Assembly: GCF_030052815.1 (NCBI RefSeq)
Contig: NC_079505.1
Location: forward strand, 64,465,399-64,529,398
DNA length: 64,000 bases
Origin: Hevea brasiliensis
Taxonomy: Eukaryota > Streptophyta > Magnoliopsida > Malpighiales > Euphorbiaceae
Reading direction: 5' to 3'
The position numbers and the translations under genes are program-made. Shown piece by piece: positions 45,331-57,469 of the stretch. Within the stretch, counting starts at the first letter, position 1; the number at the start of each line of letters is the position of its first letter. Below the pieces are notes generated by a model. That model had not been told where the DNA came from. It searched no databases and saw only the letters and a list, made by a program, of their open reading frames with translations.

Positions 45331-46758
45331 TTTTATTAACCCTGACCTCCTGTCCTAACGGACTTGTTACTAGCACCTCAAGTCCATTTTTGTACATGGA
45401 ATAGCAATGCAATCAATGATGCTAGCACTCACATAAGAATGGGTAGAACCCAGATAAAATAACACAAACACATCTTGGTTAAAAGTTGAGAAGGTACCAG
45501 CCACAACATCAGATGTCTCGGCCTCTTCCCTCTGTCTCATTGCACAGACTCTGACCGAGCAATCGCCTTGCTCAATGTTTCATCGTGCCTTGGCTGTCAC
45601 TGGGCTACCTCTACCCCTGCCTCTACCTCTGCTAGGTGGTTGTGAGCTTCTAGTGATAGGGCTCTGAACTGACCCTTCTGCAGTAGTAAGAGGTGGTCCA
45701 ACTCTGCGACTACTGGTGCAGTCCTTGGCAAAGTGTCCTGTGCCTCCACAGTTATAACAGGCTCCAATAGCCTTATAGCATATCCCACCATGATATCTTC
45801 CACAATTTTCACATTGGCAGGAAGGGTAGGACCTCTGGTACTCTGCTGACCAGATAGAGGAGGTTTATGTCCTGAATGTCTTCCCCGATCAGGCTTCTTG
45901 CCACCTCTGCCATATCTCCCATGGTTCTTCCTCTTTCCAGTAGGACCACTGGAACTCTGTTCTACTGATTTTCCCTCTTTCTCTGTCTTCTCTTATTTCT
46001 TTTTCTCAAGAGCAGCTTCAAACTCAATTCTTTCCAACTCTAGGGCTTGAGAAACAAGTTCAGAGAAGTTAGTGTGTTTGAATCCGACCACTTATAATCT
46101 GATACTGGGCTTCAAGCCGGTTTCAAACCTCTTGCATCTCTCCCTGCTGGTAGCAAGTAAACTTACTGCATAATGGCTCAGGCAAGAAAATTCTCTTTCA
46201 TACTCAGCCACTGATCTGCTCCCCTATTTCAGACTTAGGAACTCTTGTAGCTTCTGGTCTACATAAGCATCGGGGACATACTTTTGTCTGAATTCCCTGA
46301 GAAAGTCATTCCATGTTAGCACTACAGGTTCTACCAGACTGTGGGGAATGGTCTTCCTCCAGTCATAAGCATCCCCCTGTAGTAAAGATACTGAGTATTC
46401 AAATATGAGCTCCTCTGTGCAATGCAATTTCTTGAATACCCTATCCATCCTCTCTAACCACTGTTCAGCCTCTAGAGGATCTACTGTCCCCTTGAACTCT
46501 ATAGACCCATATTTCATCAATTTGTCATACTGCCTAGCAGGAGACCGTGGTTGTAATACTGGTGTCTGTATTAGGACTTGAGTAGGCACATTACCAGCCA
46601 TTTGTTGGAACATTGCAGCCATCTGCTGAGTGAACTGAGTAGGAAATCGCAGATGCAGGGCTAGTGTCTTTTGAACCACTGACATTATGTAGGGCTGGGG
46701 CATCCCCTTGCACCTCAGCCTCTATAGATTAATCGACTGAACGATAACCCTCTTCCAT
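45331..46758 (-). pseudogene. gag: Element E gag with protease stub
   Basis: The ATG at 46756-46758 starts MEEGYRSVD and then a stop, paralleling MEEGDNF of F. The Retrotrans_gag core (46224-46703) reads QYDKLMKYGSIEFKGTVDPL, AEQWLERMDRVFKKLHC, FEYSVSLLQGDAYDW and WNDFLREFRQKYVPD. Near 45730-45800 is an intact double-Cys region ending CYNCGGTGHFAKDC. Then RGRGRGRG and the start of a protease, where YLGSTHSYVSAS has Leu in place of the catalytic Asp, so no active protease. Frame shifts and a stop interrupt the reading. This Gag could have supplied particles before decay. Confidence 0.85.
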
Positions 46759-46927
46759 AGTCAATGCGAGGATCTTAGATCTCCTGAACAAATAACACAA
46801 GGAGATTTACTCTCGTTAGTGCATATTTATAATGTAATATACTGTATGTATCAAACAATGATGTTGAGCAGTTGTACTATGAAGAAAGAATATTCAAATA
46901 ACATGTGAAAATAGAATTTTAAAACTA

Positions 46928-46939
46928 GCTCTGATACCA
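46928..46939 (-). promoter_or_regulatory. Element E primer binding site (initiator Met tRNA)
   Basis: On the minus strand TGGTATCAGAGC lies eight bases after the 5' LTR. Confidence 0.93.
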
Positions 46940-46947
46940 CTAAAACA

Positions 46948-49900
46948 TGTCACACCCTACCCCTCTGTAAGGCATAACATGATCCCGTAGTATACCTAAT
47001 GAATTACCAACTTCGTCTACTGATAACTCATTAAATACACTACAAGGGATTTTAAAACTTTTCTTACTTCTTTTTATAGTGGTGAGCACTATTTACAGGT
47101 GTTAAAAAAATTTTTTGAACTTAAGTGAAAGAGATAACACATTTGAATTGTTAGGAATTTCTGTAAAAATTTTGGCGGAGTACCATTTGTATTTTGAACA
47201 AAACAGTTCTTCAGAAAACCTGTAAAAAGCACTTCAAATAGATTTCTCAATCTCGACTCCAATAGTTAAACAACACAATATATTTCTCAAGTCAAATCCA
47301 TAATAATTTTTCAAAGACTAAGATAAAAGAAATATAATACAAATTTTACAAGTCAAAATAACTCATAATTTACTTTACAACTTCAATGTACAATTTTAAT
47401 TTACAACTACTCAAAACCAAGAACACTATATACATACAGTGAACATACATTACAGTACAAAATGCAAAATGTGGTATACTCAATATACCCGATGATCTCT
47501 CGCTGAATGCACTAGCAAATCTAGTTCGCCGCTCCTATCCGTCTCTGCCTACTGCGACAAAGAATGAAAGCTATCGCTGAGACAATGTCTCAGTGGTGCA
47601 CAACATTAATCAAATACAACTTTAAATCACAATTCATAAATCATATAAATGGTGGATACGTAAAACCATAGTTAAATTCAAGACAATGAATGTCATAAGG
47701 AATTTAACACAATATCACAATAAATCTCAATAGTCAAACATGGTTAAATTCAAAAGACAGTGAATGTCAATAAGAATTTAAACTGCATTTCACAAATTAT
47801 CAAATCTCATAATAACACAATTTAGTCGAATAATTTAAGAATACAGTGTTGCTAATTCATTCACAACTTAAGCCATGACACAAAATTTCCGATCAATGCC
47901 GCGTTGTACACCATGACAAAGTAATCACAACCCCACTAATCGAAATCAATGAGGAAGGGAGCTAGCTATATAATGAGTACTCATCCGATCACCTCAACTG
48001 GTAAACCAGAGAGGGAGAAAAATAAACGATCACGACTCCATAAATGGAGAAGGAAAATAAACGATCACAACCCCATAAATGGAGAAGGAATGATATGATA
48101 CTGTCATGCTAAGTGTGAACACAAAATCAATTCCAAACATTTTATTCAAATGATTCGTGCGAATCCAATAAATTTCCAAAGTCATAATTTCATTCACAAA
48201 ATGGCAACACAATTCATAAGTAACTTCAATTTCCACAAATCACACTAAATAATTTTTTCCACAGTTTCAAACCATTTACAATGCTTTTCAAGCAATAAGT
48301 ATCCATCAAATATCATTCAAACAATTTTTCACAGTTTCACAATTTAAAACAATAATATACAAATAGTCATAATTTATTTCAATTGAAAATAATTCAAAAG
48401 AAATAGCTATTGTGCACAAACCTCTGATAACTGTCTGCTGGTCTTGACTCAGTGTTTCTTTCCCTTTCCCTGAGTCTTTGCTAACTAAGAAACACAATTT
48501 GAAGTGTTTCAGTACTTAATTAAACTGTCTCTAACGATAATGCTTAATAAGTAATTCACTGAATGCTATTATTTGTCTAATCAACCTAATATATCGACCC
48601 TCGATGCGTTTTAGGTAAATTAGGTTTTAGTGTTACTAATATGTCACATTCAATAGTCTTTTAGGGTTGGTACATGTTACCAATTTCAGTTCCGTGTATA
48701 CTGCATTTTCTTGCAATTTGCCGGATTCCGGGATACTAGTTTGACCTAGCCGGACGACCTAGTTCCCTCAGTTTTCGGGTTTCGGTCAAAACTACAAACT
48801 TGTAGATCTATGTCTTATTTCACGCGGAGCAAAATTTCAGGTCATTCTGAGTTATGTAGACCAAGTTATGGTCATTTTACTATTGCTGGTCAAATTGCAC
48901 CAAAATTTGTCATTTTAGGTCACTTTAGGTCATTTTAGGTTCGGCCAGTTTTTGGACCCGAACTTGTGCAAGCTGTTTGACTTACTTATGGCCATTTCTG
49001 GGCTTTGGTGTCTTCATAAGACTTGTAGATATGGGTCTTAACTATTCATGGTTAAAAGTTCAGGTCAATTGGACCTGGTTTGAGTGAGTTATGGCCTAAA
49101 CACTAACTGCTGCCCAAATGGTCAATTTTCAGGCCTCAATTGCACTTAATCCGGATTTGGTCATTTTTCAAGCTACCTTGCAAGCAGAATTTTAGCAAGC
49201 TTCCTTCATGAAAGTTGGCACATTTTGTGCCTAGTTTCACCTCCAATTGGTCTCATACCAATTGGAGCCACAAACTTAAAGTTATAGGCCTAAAACTCAA
49301 ACTGCCTTATTGCATTTCTTCCATACATATCAAGGATCACTCCTAACACTTACCAAACTCAACATTCAAGTCAATTCTGGTTGTACCATAACCTAAACAT
49401 AATTTACAACATATTATAGGTCATTTTGGCAGCTTACAATTACATTCAACAAACACCATAAAGTGCAAAATTTTTCAACTCAATTACAACAATTCAAGCA
49501 CCTAACCATAACACTTTTTTCATGTCCAACTTCCCACCATCATATATACACTCAAACTGCCATAACATCCAACACAAGTCAACATTAATATACCATAAAC
49601 CAAACATGAATTCCAGCATTCTTCAAGAGTCAACAACCTGCCGCATTAGTGCATTTACAATCCATTAATTTCCAAGCTTCAAATTTCAATTCACATTTAC
49701 ATATACTAAGTATACATCACCCAAACAATTTCCTACACAATATACATTTAATCAATCATTTAATTCATCATTTACAAGCAAAAATAAACTGTCTTCAAAG
49801 TGTTTCCATGGCTGCCAAAAGTACACTTCTCCATTTAAACATCAAACCTCAAAAATTTCTCCATAATTCAAACACCCATAACATCCTTACAAACTTTAAT

Positions 49901-50798
49901 TAAACAATAATCAAAAACACAAACTTACCACTTTGGAAATTATTCAAAACCTCACTAATACTTCTTAAAATTGCTATCAAGCTCTTCCTTGTGATGTGGG
50001 GATAAACTTTAATGAAGCAACCTTGGTTTTTGGAGGTGGAATGGAGGAGATGTGGGAGCTTGAATCAATTGCGGCAATGGAGGATTTGGGAGCTCTTCAC
50101 TATGGCAATGGTGGTTTTGAAGGTTGAAGATGAAGTGTGAGTGGAGTAATCTGCCCACTTAATGCATATTATAATCCTTAGTGGTCCACTCACATAAATT
50201 AAATCATATTATATGTTTTAATTAATAATTACTCCATTTACCCTCCATTTTTGCTATTTACATTAGGTACCCCTAAATTAATTTTTCATTATATTTTCCA
50301 AGTGTAATATTATTTATTTTTAATGGACATTTAGGTCAAAAGAAAACTCGAAATGTCAAATGACCACAATGCCCCTGTTCGGGTTGCATTCCCGATTTTT
50401 CGGTAACACCAGGTTTTGTCCGTTTTTCAATTTCTCACTTTTCTTTGTACTAATTATTTAATTTTTCTTTGATATTTCTAATGATATTTATACTTCAATA
50501 AATATTTATTTGAGTCCTAAAAATATTTTTCAGGGTTCCCCGCGGTCCAGGGCTAGTCAACGGTCCATGCCATGACTTCCCAGCGCGGTCACCCATCGCT
50601 AGGGTTCTCGACTCGCTTAACTTGGTTACACTTCTTTGCTATTATTTTTCCTTTGTTTTTCTTTTATTTTCTTTTCTTGTATTTCATTATTTTATGTCTC
50701 CTCACTCATATCAAAGTGTAGTTCTAGGCATCCTAGCTGTCCGGACAACGCTGGTCACTGGAACAGTAGAACGCACTACCGAACATAGGGGTGTTACA
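46948..50798 (-). repeat. Element E 5' LTR
   Basis: Starts TGTCACACCC on the plus strand and ends GGGTGTTACA. Nearly identical to 40550-44385. The inverted repeat lies at 47575-47595 with one arm base changed. The U3 phrase GGTCACCCATCGC (plus strand) is at 50587-50599. Confidence 0.93.
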
Positions 50799-51258
50799 AA
50801 CTTGGATCTAATAGTGGGGGAAGCTAATTGAAGGCCATGATCGATAGTGATTCAACTCCCTAAGTTCTCCGAACTTACAGGTCATTCCTTGCTTTTCCGA
50901 TCTTCCCATTATGCCCATCCCCTTTTTAGGGTCATCATTCCAATCTCTATTTCTTACATCGGGTCCCCTCTTATTTCCTGATTTCTCTCATTCCTAATCT
51001 TTCCCCTCTATCTAACTTGCCTTGGTTATTTTTCTGATCTCTGATAAGTGTACTCAATTTGATCCCTAGATGAATCGCCATTCGCTGATCCATGGTTTTG
51101 GAAATTTGTTCAATTCGATGACCATAGTTTACCGATCTCATTTATCCAATTTTTTTACTATGTTTCTGGAACCTTCTTGCGACATGTCAAAGTGGCAACC
51201 CAATCACGCTAATCGATGCATCACTAGGGACTTCATAAGCATTTAATGCTCAGACGAG

Positions 51259-51268
51259 TATAAATAGG
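51259..51268 (+). promoter_or_regulatory. TATA box of the antisense LTR gene (5' LTR copy)
   Basis: TATAAATAGG, preceded by ATGCTCAGACGAG, about 165 bases before the ATG at 51425. Conserved in position with 8132-8139. Confidence 0.6.
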
Positions 51269-51424
51269 GGAAAGGTGAGTCATTTGTTTCCTTATGTCAT
51301 TTTTAGACCTTTCCCTAGCGATTTTAACACTTCCTCTCGCTTTCTAAAGTTTTCAGGAACCGATTTACACTCCAATAAGGGTTTTGATCTTTTCTCAGTT
51401 AATTTTCCCTTTTATTTTGTGAAA

Positions 51425-53283
51425 ATGAGTGGTACCGAGGGTCAGAGAGCTGCGAGCCCACCTTCCATCAACATTTCATGGACTTCGGAAAAAGGTGACA
51501 CGACTAGACCAGGCGGACGATCCAGCACAGCCTTCATTCCAGTTACTGGTCTGGCTACTAGACCGAAGTGAGGAACCTCTTTGAGAAACGAAAACCTGCC
51601 AGTTGATGAGCTGCCGTCAGTCCTGAGAGAAACCAATCTCCAATCCATAAGTCAAGTGTACAATCTGTAGATCGACTCTTTTGAACTAATCAGATGCCAT
51701 GGCGATCTTCGGACTGATCACTTCTTTGAAGAAGGCGATCTTATCATAGTGTATGAAGAGCAGATGAAGGCCGAGCTCTATTTTCCCTTGGATGGATTTT
51801 ATAAGGCTGTTCTAAAGTTTCACCATGTCTCGGTAGCACAAGTGCATCAAAACTCCTGGCGGACTTTAGTAGCCTTCAGAAGCCTCTACTGTGCCAAGAG
51901 ACTAGAGCCCATGGTTAAGGTCTTTGTCGAGCTGCATAGGCTTTCCCGCATAAAGGATGATGAATTTCGGTTCCTTCTGGCAAAGCCGAACTGCAGGCTT
52001 TTCACCGAGCTCCCTTCTTCGCTGAAGAATTGGAAGGATCGGTTTTTCATCCTTAGGAGTAAGGATTGACACAGCTTTGAGGGGATCCCACGTAACTAGA
52101 ATTATTTGGTCCCCCAACTCCCTAAGAAGCTTGCTTTAAATAAAGACAAAGACGCCATGGTGAAGGAATTAAAAACTCAGGCGGCCACCCATAAATATTC
52201 ATGCTTAAATGCGGTGATGGCCAAACTGAAATGGTGGATGTTGCAGCTGATCTCCGTCGAAGATTACGAGCTTCAGCTTTGTGACCTCGGTTCTACTACC
52301 GGTACAATCCAGATCTCTAGTCTCTTAACCTTAGAGAACTCACTGACTTCTTCTTTGTGCAGGTATGGCGGGTGGTGATGCTTCCAAAAAGAGCCGCAAG
52401 AGAAAAGAGGGAGGTCTCCCGAAAGGTACAAGCGATGAAGGAGGCCATTGCCATCGCTGCTCAGACACCTCACCAAGACTTGGTAGAAGTACCGAGCTCT
52501 CCTCCTCGACCTCAGGAGCAGCCGATCTCAGAAATAGAGGTCATCGTCTCTCCTCCTCAACAGATCGAATGTCTGCCTCCTCCAATCTCTTCCAATGTGG
52601 AAGGGGAGTCTTCTGGCCCTACTATTAGAACACTCTCCCGCGGGGCTCAACTCCTTATCCAATTGCTGGAAAGGAATCGTTCCATCCGAGGGAATCCTGG
52701 TTTAGCCAAGGTCATGCGTGCTTCCATCTGCTTCCAAGAAGATCAAAACTGATTGGCTGATGAGAGTGTTGATGATATTTTAACTCAAACAATGAGTTTC
52801 AGCTTGGAGGCTATTGCAAACCAACACGTGATCAGAGAAAAAGCCCACGTCTTAAGGAAGGAGATTCTTAAGGTGGTCCAGGATGCATCAGCTATAAAGG
52901 CTCAGCTCTCCTCTGCCAATGATTACATCACCAAACTAGAAGATCGGGTGAAGTATTGCGAAGAGAGTATAGCTGAAGTAGAGTGGGAACTTGAAGTCTC
53001 CCGGGCTAGTCGATCTACCGATCTCGCTCATTTTTCTGAAGAACTTCAGGCGAAGGAGAAGGAGCTCCAATCGAAGGAGGAGGAGAGCACTACAAAAGAG
53101 GCTGGGGCACATGTGAATGCCCATAACGGCCTCCTGTCTGAACTAAAGAAGCGTTATCCTGAGGAGGACTTCTCCTGGATGGATAAGCTCATCCCAGAGG
53201 CCGAAAAGGACAGCGATGAAGAGCCCGAGGGTGAGGAGAGAGATGTAACGGGGGTGCAGGGCGGAGAAGACCCCCCTCACTAA
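51425..53283 (+). pseudogene. Antisense gene-like unit in the LTR of C (5' LTR copy)
   Basis: Starts MSGTEGQRAASPPSINISW; a TGA follows after ATRPK, where the other copy has CGA. The domain continues as LYFPLDGFYKAVLKFHHVS, AQVHQNSWRTLVAFRSLYC, LAKPNCRLFTELPSSLKNWK and DRFFILRSK, like the plant 'putative gypsy type transposon' family, then YLVPQLPKKLALNKDKDAMV. A pyrimidine-rich TTCTTCTTTGTGCAG at 52348-52362 resembles a 3' splice site before the second block. That block (VWRVVMLPKRAAREKREVSR...) is open to a TGA at 52750 and again 52753-53283: Pro-rich, coiled coil (AHVLRKEILKVVQDASAIKA; YITKLEDRVKYCEESIAEVE), acidic tail SDEEPEGEERD. Lesions are mostly at other places than in the 3' LTR copy; one TAG (52097) is shared. 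Confidence 0.75.
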
Positions 53284-53932
53284 TTGACTTGTATATATTT
53301 TATTTTTTGAAATGAATTGAAGTCTTTTATATTCAATTTCTTGATGAGATTGGAAAGCATCCAAACCAAAATGTCTGAGTACTTAATTGATTGAATGTAG
53401 TTGAACATTAAACCTGAGAGCGACTATTAATCAAAAGATAAGAGATCGGAAAAACATTACACGCGAACATGAGATCGGACGGAGCCATGACTAAATACTA
53501 GATAAAAACCTTTAGAATATTAGAATTGCAAAGATTTGACACTGACTTGAACTTTTAAGGTCGGAACCATTATTAGACCAGATAAAAACCTTAACTTCAT
53601 TTTGAGGAATATCTGGGGAATTCACACGGGAGGCCCGATCACAACATTAGTCAAATGAAACTCTGCAATATTTGTACGTAAAGAGATCGGAGAACAACAG
53701 CAGGCAAGGTTGGATGGTCCGGAGACCCAATATTGACTCAAACTCATCTGATAAAGACCAAGAGGTCAAAAAGCAATTTATCTTGAGCGTGAGATCGATT
53801 TGTTCCAGGGACGAGCGATCAGTAAGTTCGAAAAAGCTACTTGTGATTGAGACATTGGTCGATAATGGATAATAAAGCTTCAATTTTAAGAGATCCTTGC
53901 CTTCGAAAGTCGGCCAAAATATGGTGTCTTTA

Positions 53933-54345
53933 AGCGACAAGGTGTTTCTCAAAGTATCACCATGGAAGAAAGTATTGAGATTTGAGAAACAGGGCAAGTT
54001 AAGCCTTAGGTTTATTGGCCCATATAAAGTCACTGAACGTGTGGGTCTAGTAGCCTACAGGCTAGCTTTAGCACCAGAGCTGGACAAGATCCATAATGTG
54101 TTTCACGTATCGATGTTGAGAAGATACCGATTAGACCCTTCACATGTCATATCAATGGAAGAAATTGAAATACAACCAGATTTGACATATGAAGAGGAAC
54201 CAATAAAGATCCTAGCTCAGGAAATGAAAGAACTACGAAACAAACAGATTCCACTAGTGAAAGTACTTTGGAGGCACCACAATATCGAAGAGACAACCTG
54301 GGAAAGTAAAGAGACGATGAGATAACAGTTCCCTTAACTGTTTGC
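53933..54345 (+). pseudogene. Element A integrase C-terminus and chromodomain
   Basis: Resumes the frame cut at 5148 with KVFLKVSPWKKVLRFEKQ, then SLRFIGPYKVTERVG (GPY/F module) and FHVSMLRRYRLDPSHVI. The chromodomain follows in the same open frame: EEEPIKILAQEMKELRNKQI, PLVKVLWRHHNIEETTWESK. The stop is TAA-type at 54323. Unlike B it has no stop inside the chromodomain. This module would bind methylated histone tails and steer integration. Confidence 0.92.
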
Positions 54346-54377
54346 ATCAGGTAAATTTTGAGGACGAAGTTTTTATT

Positions 54378-54390
54378 AGAAGGGAAGAAC
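54378..54390 (+). promoter_or_regulatory. Element A polypurine tract
   Basis: AGAAGGGAAGAAC directly before the 3' LTR; same form as in B. Upstream GGTAAATTTTGAGGACGAAG is the degraded pre-PPT inverted repeat. Confidence 0.85.
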
Positions 54391-57300
54391 TGTAATGCCC
54401 TCACTTTAGGTAGTCCGTACATTCTACTATTTTAGTGACCAACGTCTATTCGTACAGCCAGAATATCTGAAACTTTATCTAAACTAGAGTGAGAAGTCAT
54501 AAATAACCTAGATAATGACTAAGAAAAATTAAGGAGGAATTAAAGAAATGAAATGCAAAGAGGTTAAATGAGCCGAAGCTCCGGCAATGGGTAACTCTAA
54601 TGGGAAGCGACTATGAAGACAGTAGACTTGTGGGGAACCCTGTGAAATAATTATTTGGAGACTTAAGTGAAGGATTACTGAGGTTTAAATGGCAATAAAA
54701 TGCCAAGAAACTACAAGAAAATTTATGTCAATCGATACAGATAATTATAACTCGATAAACACAACGAAGGGCATTTTGGTCATTTCACCCTCAGAGTTGA
54801 TTTTTTTACCAACATGTTCATTTAAGTAAGTGAGAATTATGTAATAAAATACGAAGAAATATTGATAAAAAAAATTTAATTAGAAATGAGTAAAAGAAAG
54901 AAGAAAAGAAAAACAAAAACAAAATGAAATTAAATTATAATTATTACACGTACATGATGCAATGATGATGTAATTAAAATTTTCCAACCAATTAAAATTT
55001 GACAAACCTCATTAAAAGATATAAAAGGGATTAAAAAGAAACAAAAATAAACTCATCTTCTTCCTCTAGCAAAGTGGCCAAACCACTCTTCATCACCCAT
55101 CCACCATTGCTAACTTCTCAAGCTTGATTTTCCCTTCAATTTTCACCATAAAATCCCTAGTCCCCAATACAAAAATTTCATATTTTCTCTTGGAGAAGTG
55201 ATTAGTAGAAAAAAGAAGTAGAAAAAGTAAAGATTTGGTAAGCTTGGAAATCCTTCAAGTTAAGGTTAGTGCAAATTTTACTTTCCCTCTTCTTTGATTT
55301 TTGAAAGTAAGTTGAAATATGTTGAAATTGATTAAAAAAATTGAAAACAAAAGTGCTCCATGAAAACCCTAAATTTCGATCAACATGGAGGTAGTGAGAA
55401 ATTGATGTGTTTGATGAATTAAAACATGTTTGTGAGTATTGATGAAAGCAAATGTGTGAATTGTAATGGTAGTTGGGTGATTGGCATAAAATTGGGAATA
55501 TGCAAATTAGGGTTTTATGAGAATTTGGGGATTTTGTGCTTTGATGCTTAATTGGAATTATTAAGGTCAATTAGTGATCATTTGATATGGTTTGACCTTA
55601 AAATGGAATTGGGTGTGGAATTGAATTGTGAATTGGATGAGTTGCCTTTGTGCTGGAAATTCTGGACTTTGAGTCTAGTAGGTTTGGGCAGCCATAAGTA
55701 GAGTTGTATAGCTTTATTATTGTAAGACCAATTGGAGATGAAACTAGGGACATAATGTCACATTTTTCATGGGGGGACCCTGCCCAAAAACCCAATACAA
55801 AGTGACCTAAAACTAGCTTGAATCCGGGTAGCCATATGGTGGACTTGGAAAAATGACCATATGAATAGTAAATATTCAAATGGCCATAACTTACTCTAAG
55901 AATGTCAGAATGACCTGATTCTTCAACCATTGGAATTTTTAGACATAGTAGAACAATTTTCATGAAGAACAGAAATCCCTGTTCTAACCTTAACCTAGTC
56001 AAATTGTTAACCAAAGTTAGTTCAACAAAACTGCCAGAACCAAAATTGCCCAAAAAATTTTGGACATTGACCAATTCGACCAGTTATGGTAAAAATGCCA
56101 TAACTTGAGCTACAAAACTCTAAATGGAGTGATTAAAAAAGAGAATTATACTTAAGACATTAAGTAATAACTTTGATAAAGAAAGGTTGGCCAAAATTCC
56201 ACTATAGATTGGTCCAATAGAACAGTAAACTTAGGTTGCAAAAATTGAAAATTTTAAAATGCTTCTAGGAAGACTTGAATTGTGGTTGGTAATTAATGCC
56301 AACAACTTTATAACCCAAAATGTGGTATGATCATGTATTTAGAACTTGTATACCTTTTATTTATGGAATAATAAAAATTTAGCATGAATAGTATTATGAA
56401 TAGTAACCACAAAGACATAAAATGCAAAGAACCAATATTAAATTGCTAATATGCCCATGTATGCCTAGTTATAATTAGTTTGGATAGGTTGGTATGCCAA
56501 TAGGGTTCTGACGTGCAGTACTACTTATGGCTCCACACCATTTTGTGATTTATGGCTTTTGGCCATTTTGTTATTCTTTGACATACACGGCTTTATGCCC
56601 GACTAATATTATGGCTTTTTAGTCATTCTGCTGCACACCTAGCAGACATTATGTGACTAATAGTGTAACGGCCCGAGGTACCTGATACTCAGTGCCAGTT
56701 TACCCGTTTATCCAGTCCACTCAAATTGTGTAGGTTGCTTGGGCAATTAAAATAAGTCCTAAAAATTTACAACTAAATAATGAATATAAAAATCATTAAA
56801 TTAAATATATTACAAATAGTTATCAAAAATGCAATCTGTGTGGAATAATAGCATAATTTCTTTAATTTTAATTATTTAGTTTATCTTTATATTATATTTG
56901 CACCACTAAGCATTATACTTAGCGCGTCACTTTTTGCCACACGTAGGTACTAGAGACCAAGAGAGAGAGCCCAGTAAATCATAGACTAGGATTTTTAGGA
57001 GTCCAGATCTGCACTTCAGTCCAGTGTCACCATCCTCTGCAGTGCATTTTGGTAGGACCGCTAGGCTATATCAGTGTATTTTGTAGTTAGACATTAATTT
57101 TGTCATGTAAATTATGAACTCATGTAGTTATTTGTAAATTATGTAAATTAATGAAAATTAAGTGTTTTATTTATGAATGTGAGTATGATTTTATTTATGT
57201 ATGGAATAAATGAATTTGTGAGTTTGATATATAGAGATGAAGCATTGAAATTGTGAAAAATTTATATTATTGAGATTTTAAACAGGTGAAAAATCGTCAA

Positions 57301-57469
57301 AATATTATCAAATTATGGGAAATTCTGTCAGTTTCTCCGATTGATTAATTGAACCTAAATAAAAAAAAATTAAATGTAATTACTAGGAAATGTAATAAGA
57401 TAAGATGCTTCAAAACAAAGTGTGACATGCTTTGCTCGGCTACACTATAGACAGGTAAATGGTGTTATA
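54391..57469 (+). repeat. Element A 3' LTR (3079 bp)
   Basis: Starts TGTAATGCCCTCACT and ends TGTTATA (TGTTACA in the 5' LTR). Contains the U3 phrase AGCCGAAGCTCCGGCAATGG at 54571, a TATA box at 55019, and the stem-loop CTAAG/CTTAG at 56906-56922. No gene inside; small minus-strand frames (55202-55570, 55598-56074) have no domain. Confidence 0.93.
55019..55028 (+). promoter_or_regulatory. TATA box of element A 3' LTR
   Basis: ATATAAAAGGG about 630 bases into the LTR. The matching part of the 5' LTR is outside the window. Confidence 0.6.

Larger units (their letters stand above)
40550..50798 (-). mobile_element. Element E: gag-only non-autonomous chromovirus
   Basis: Flanked by perfect AACTT duplications (40545-40549 and 50799-50803). 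LTRs are 3836 and 3851 bp and nearly identical, so insertion is young relative to A, B and C. Internal sequence is only 2562 bp: PBS, gag, a protease stub, non-coding DNA and PPT. No RT, RNase H or integrase is present, so it would depend on enzymes from a related element. Its gag resembles that of F more than those of A and B. Confidence 0.93.
5149..53932 (-). mobile_element. Element C: giant Tat/Ogre-like Ty3/gypsy element inserted in A
   Basis: It is bounded by LTRs starting TGTC and ending CA (mutated to TA at the right end), and by GGCGA (5144-5148) and AGCGA (53933-53937), a 5-bp target duplication with one mismatch. Without guests B and E it is about 23.3 kb: two LTRs of 5.65 and 5.59 kb and 12.07 kb of internal sequence. 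The PBS TGGCGACTCCACTGGGGA, an ORF1 before gag, a second RNase H between RT/RNase H and integrase, and a tandem-repeat 3' UTR together identify the Tat/Ogre lineage. The polyprotein runs right to left and is interrupted by stops and frameshifts. Confidence 0.92.
50799..53932 (-). repeat. Element C 5' LTR, right piece
   Basis: Continues the LTR from AACTTGGATCTA, matching 7669-10800, and ends TGTCTTTA before AGCGA (53933-53937), the right target duplication in element A. It holds the better copy of the antisense gene-like unit. Confidence 0.92.
1..57469 (+). mobile_element. Element A: Tekay/Del-like Ty3/gypsy chromovirus, host of the nest
   Basis: The window opens inside the 5' LTR: bases 1-754 match 56743-57469. 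Internal sequence runs 755-5148 and resumes at 53933-54390; the 48.8 kb between is element C. Removing C and one 5-bp target duplication leaves about 4.85 kb of internal sequence and 3.08 kb LTRs, an element of about 11 kb. Domain order is gag, protease, RT, RNase H, integrase, chromodomain, which defines a chromovirus; the Met-tRNA primer site and long LTRs fit the Tekay/Del clade. Stops, frameshifts and a mutated RT active site make it non-functional. About 2.35 kb of its 5' LTR should lie left of the window. Confidence 0.93.

Noticed and set aside
51275..51361. Possible 5' UTR intron (GTGAGT to TTTTCAG) before the antisense unit's ATG
   Set aside because: The donor is only about 8 bases after the TATA box, upstream of any likely start site, so it would not be in the transcript.
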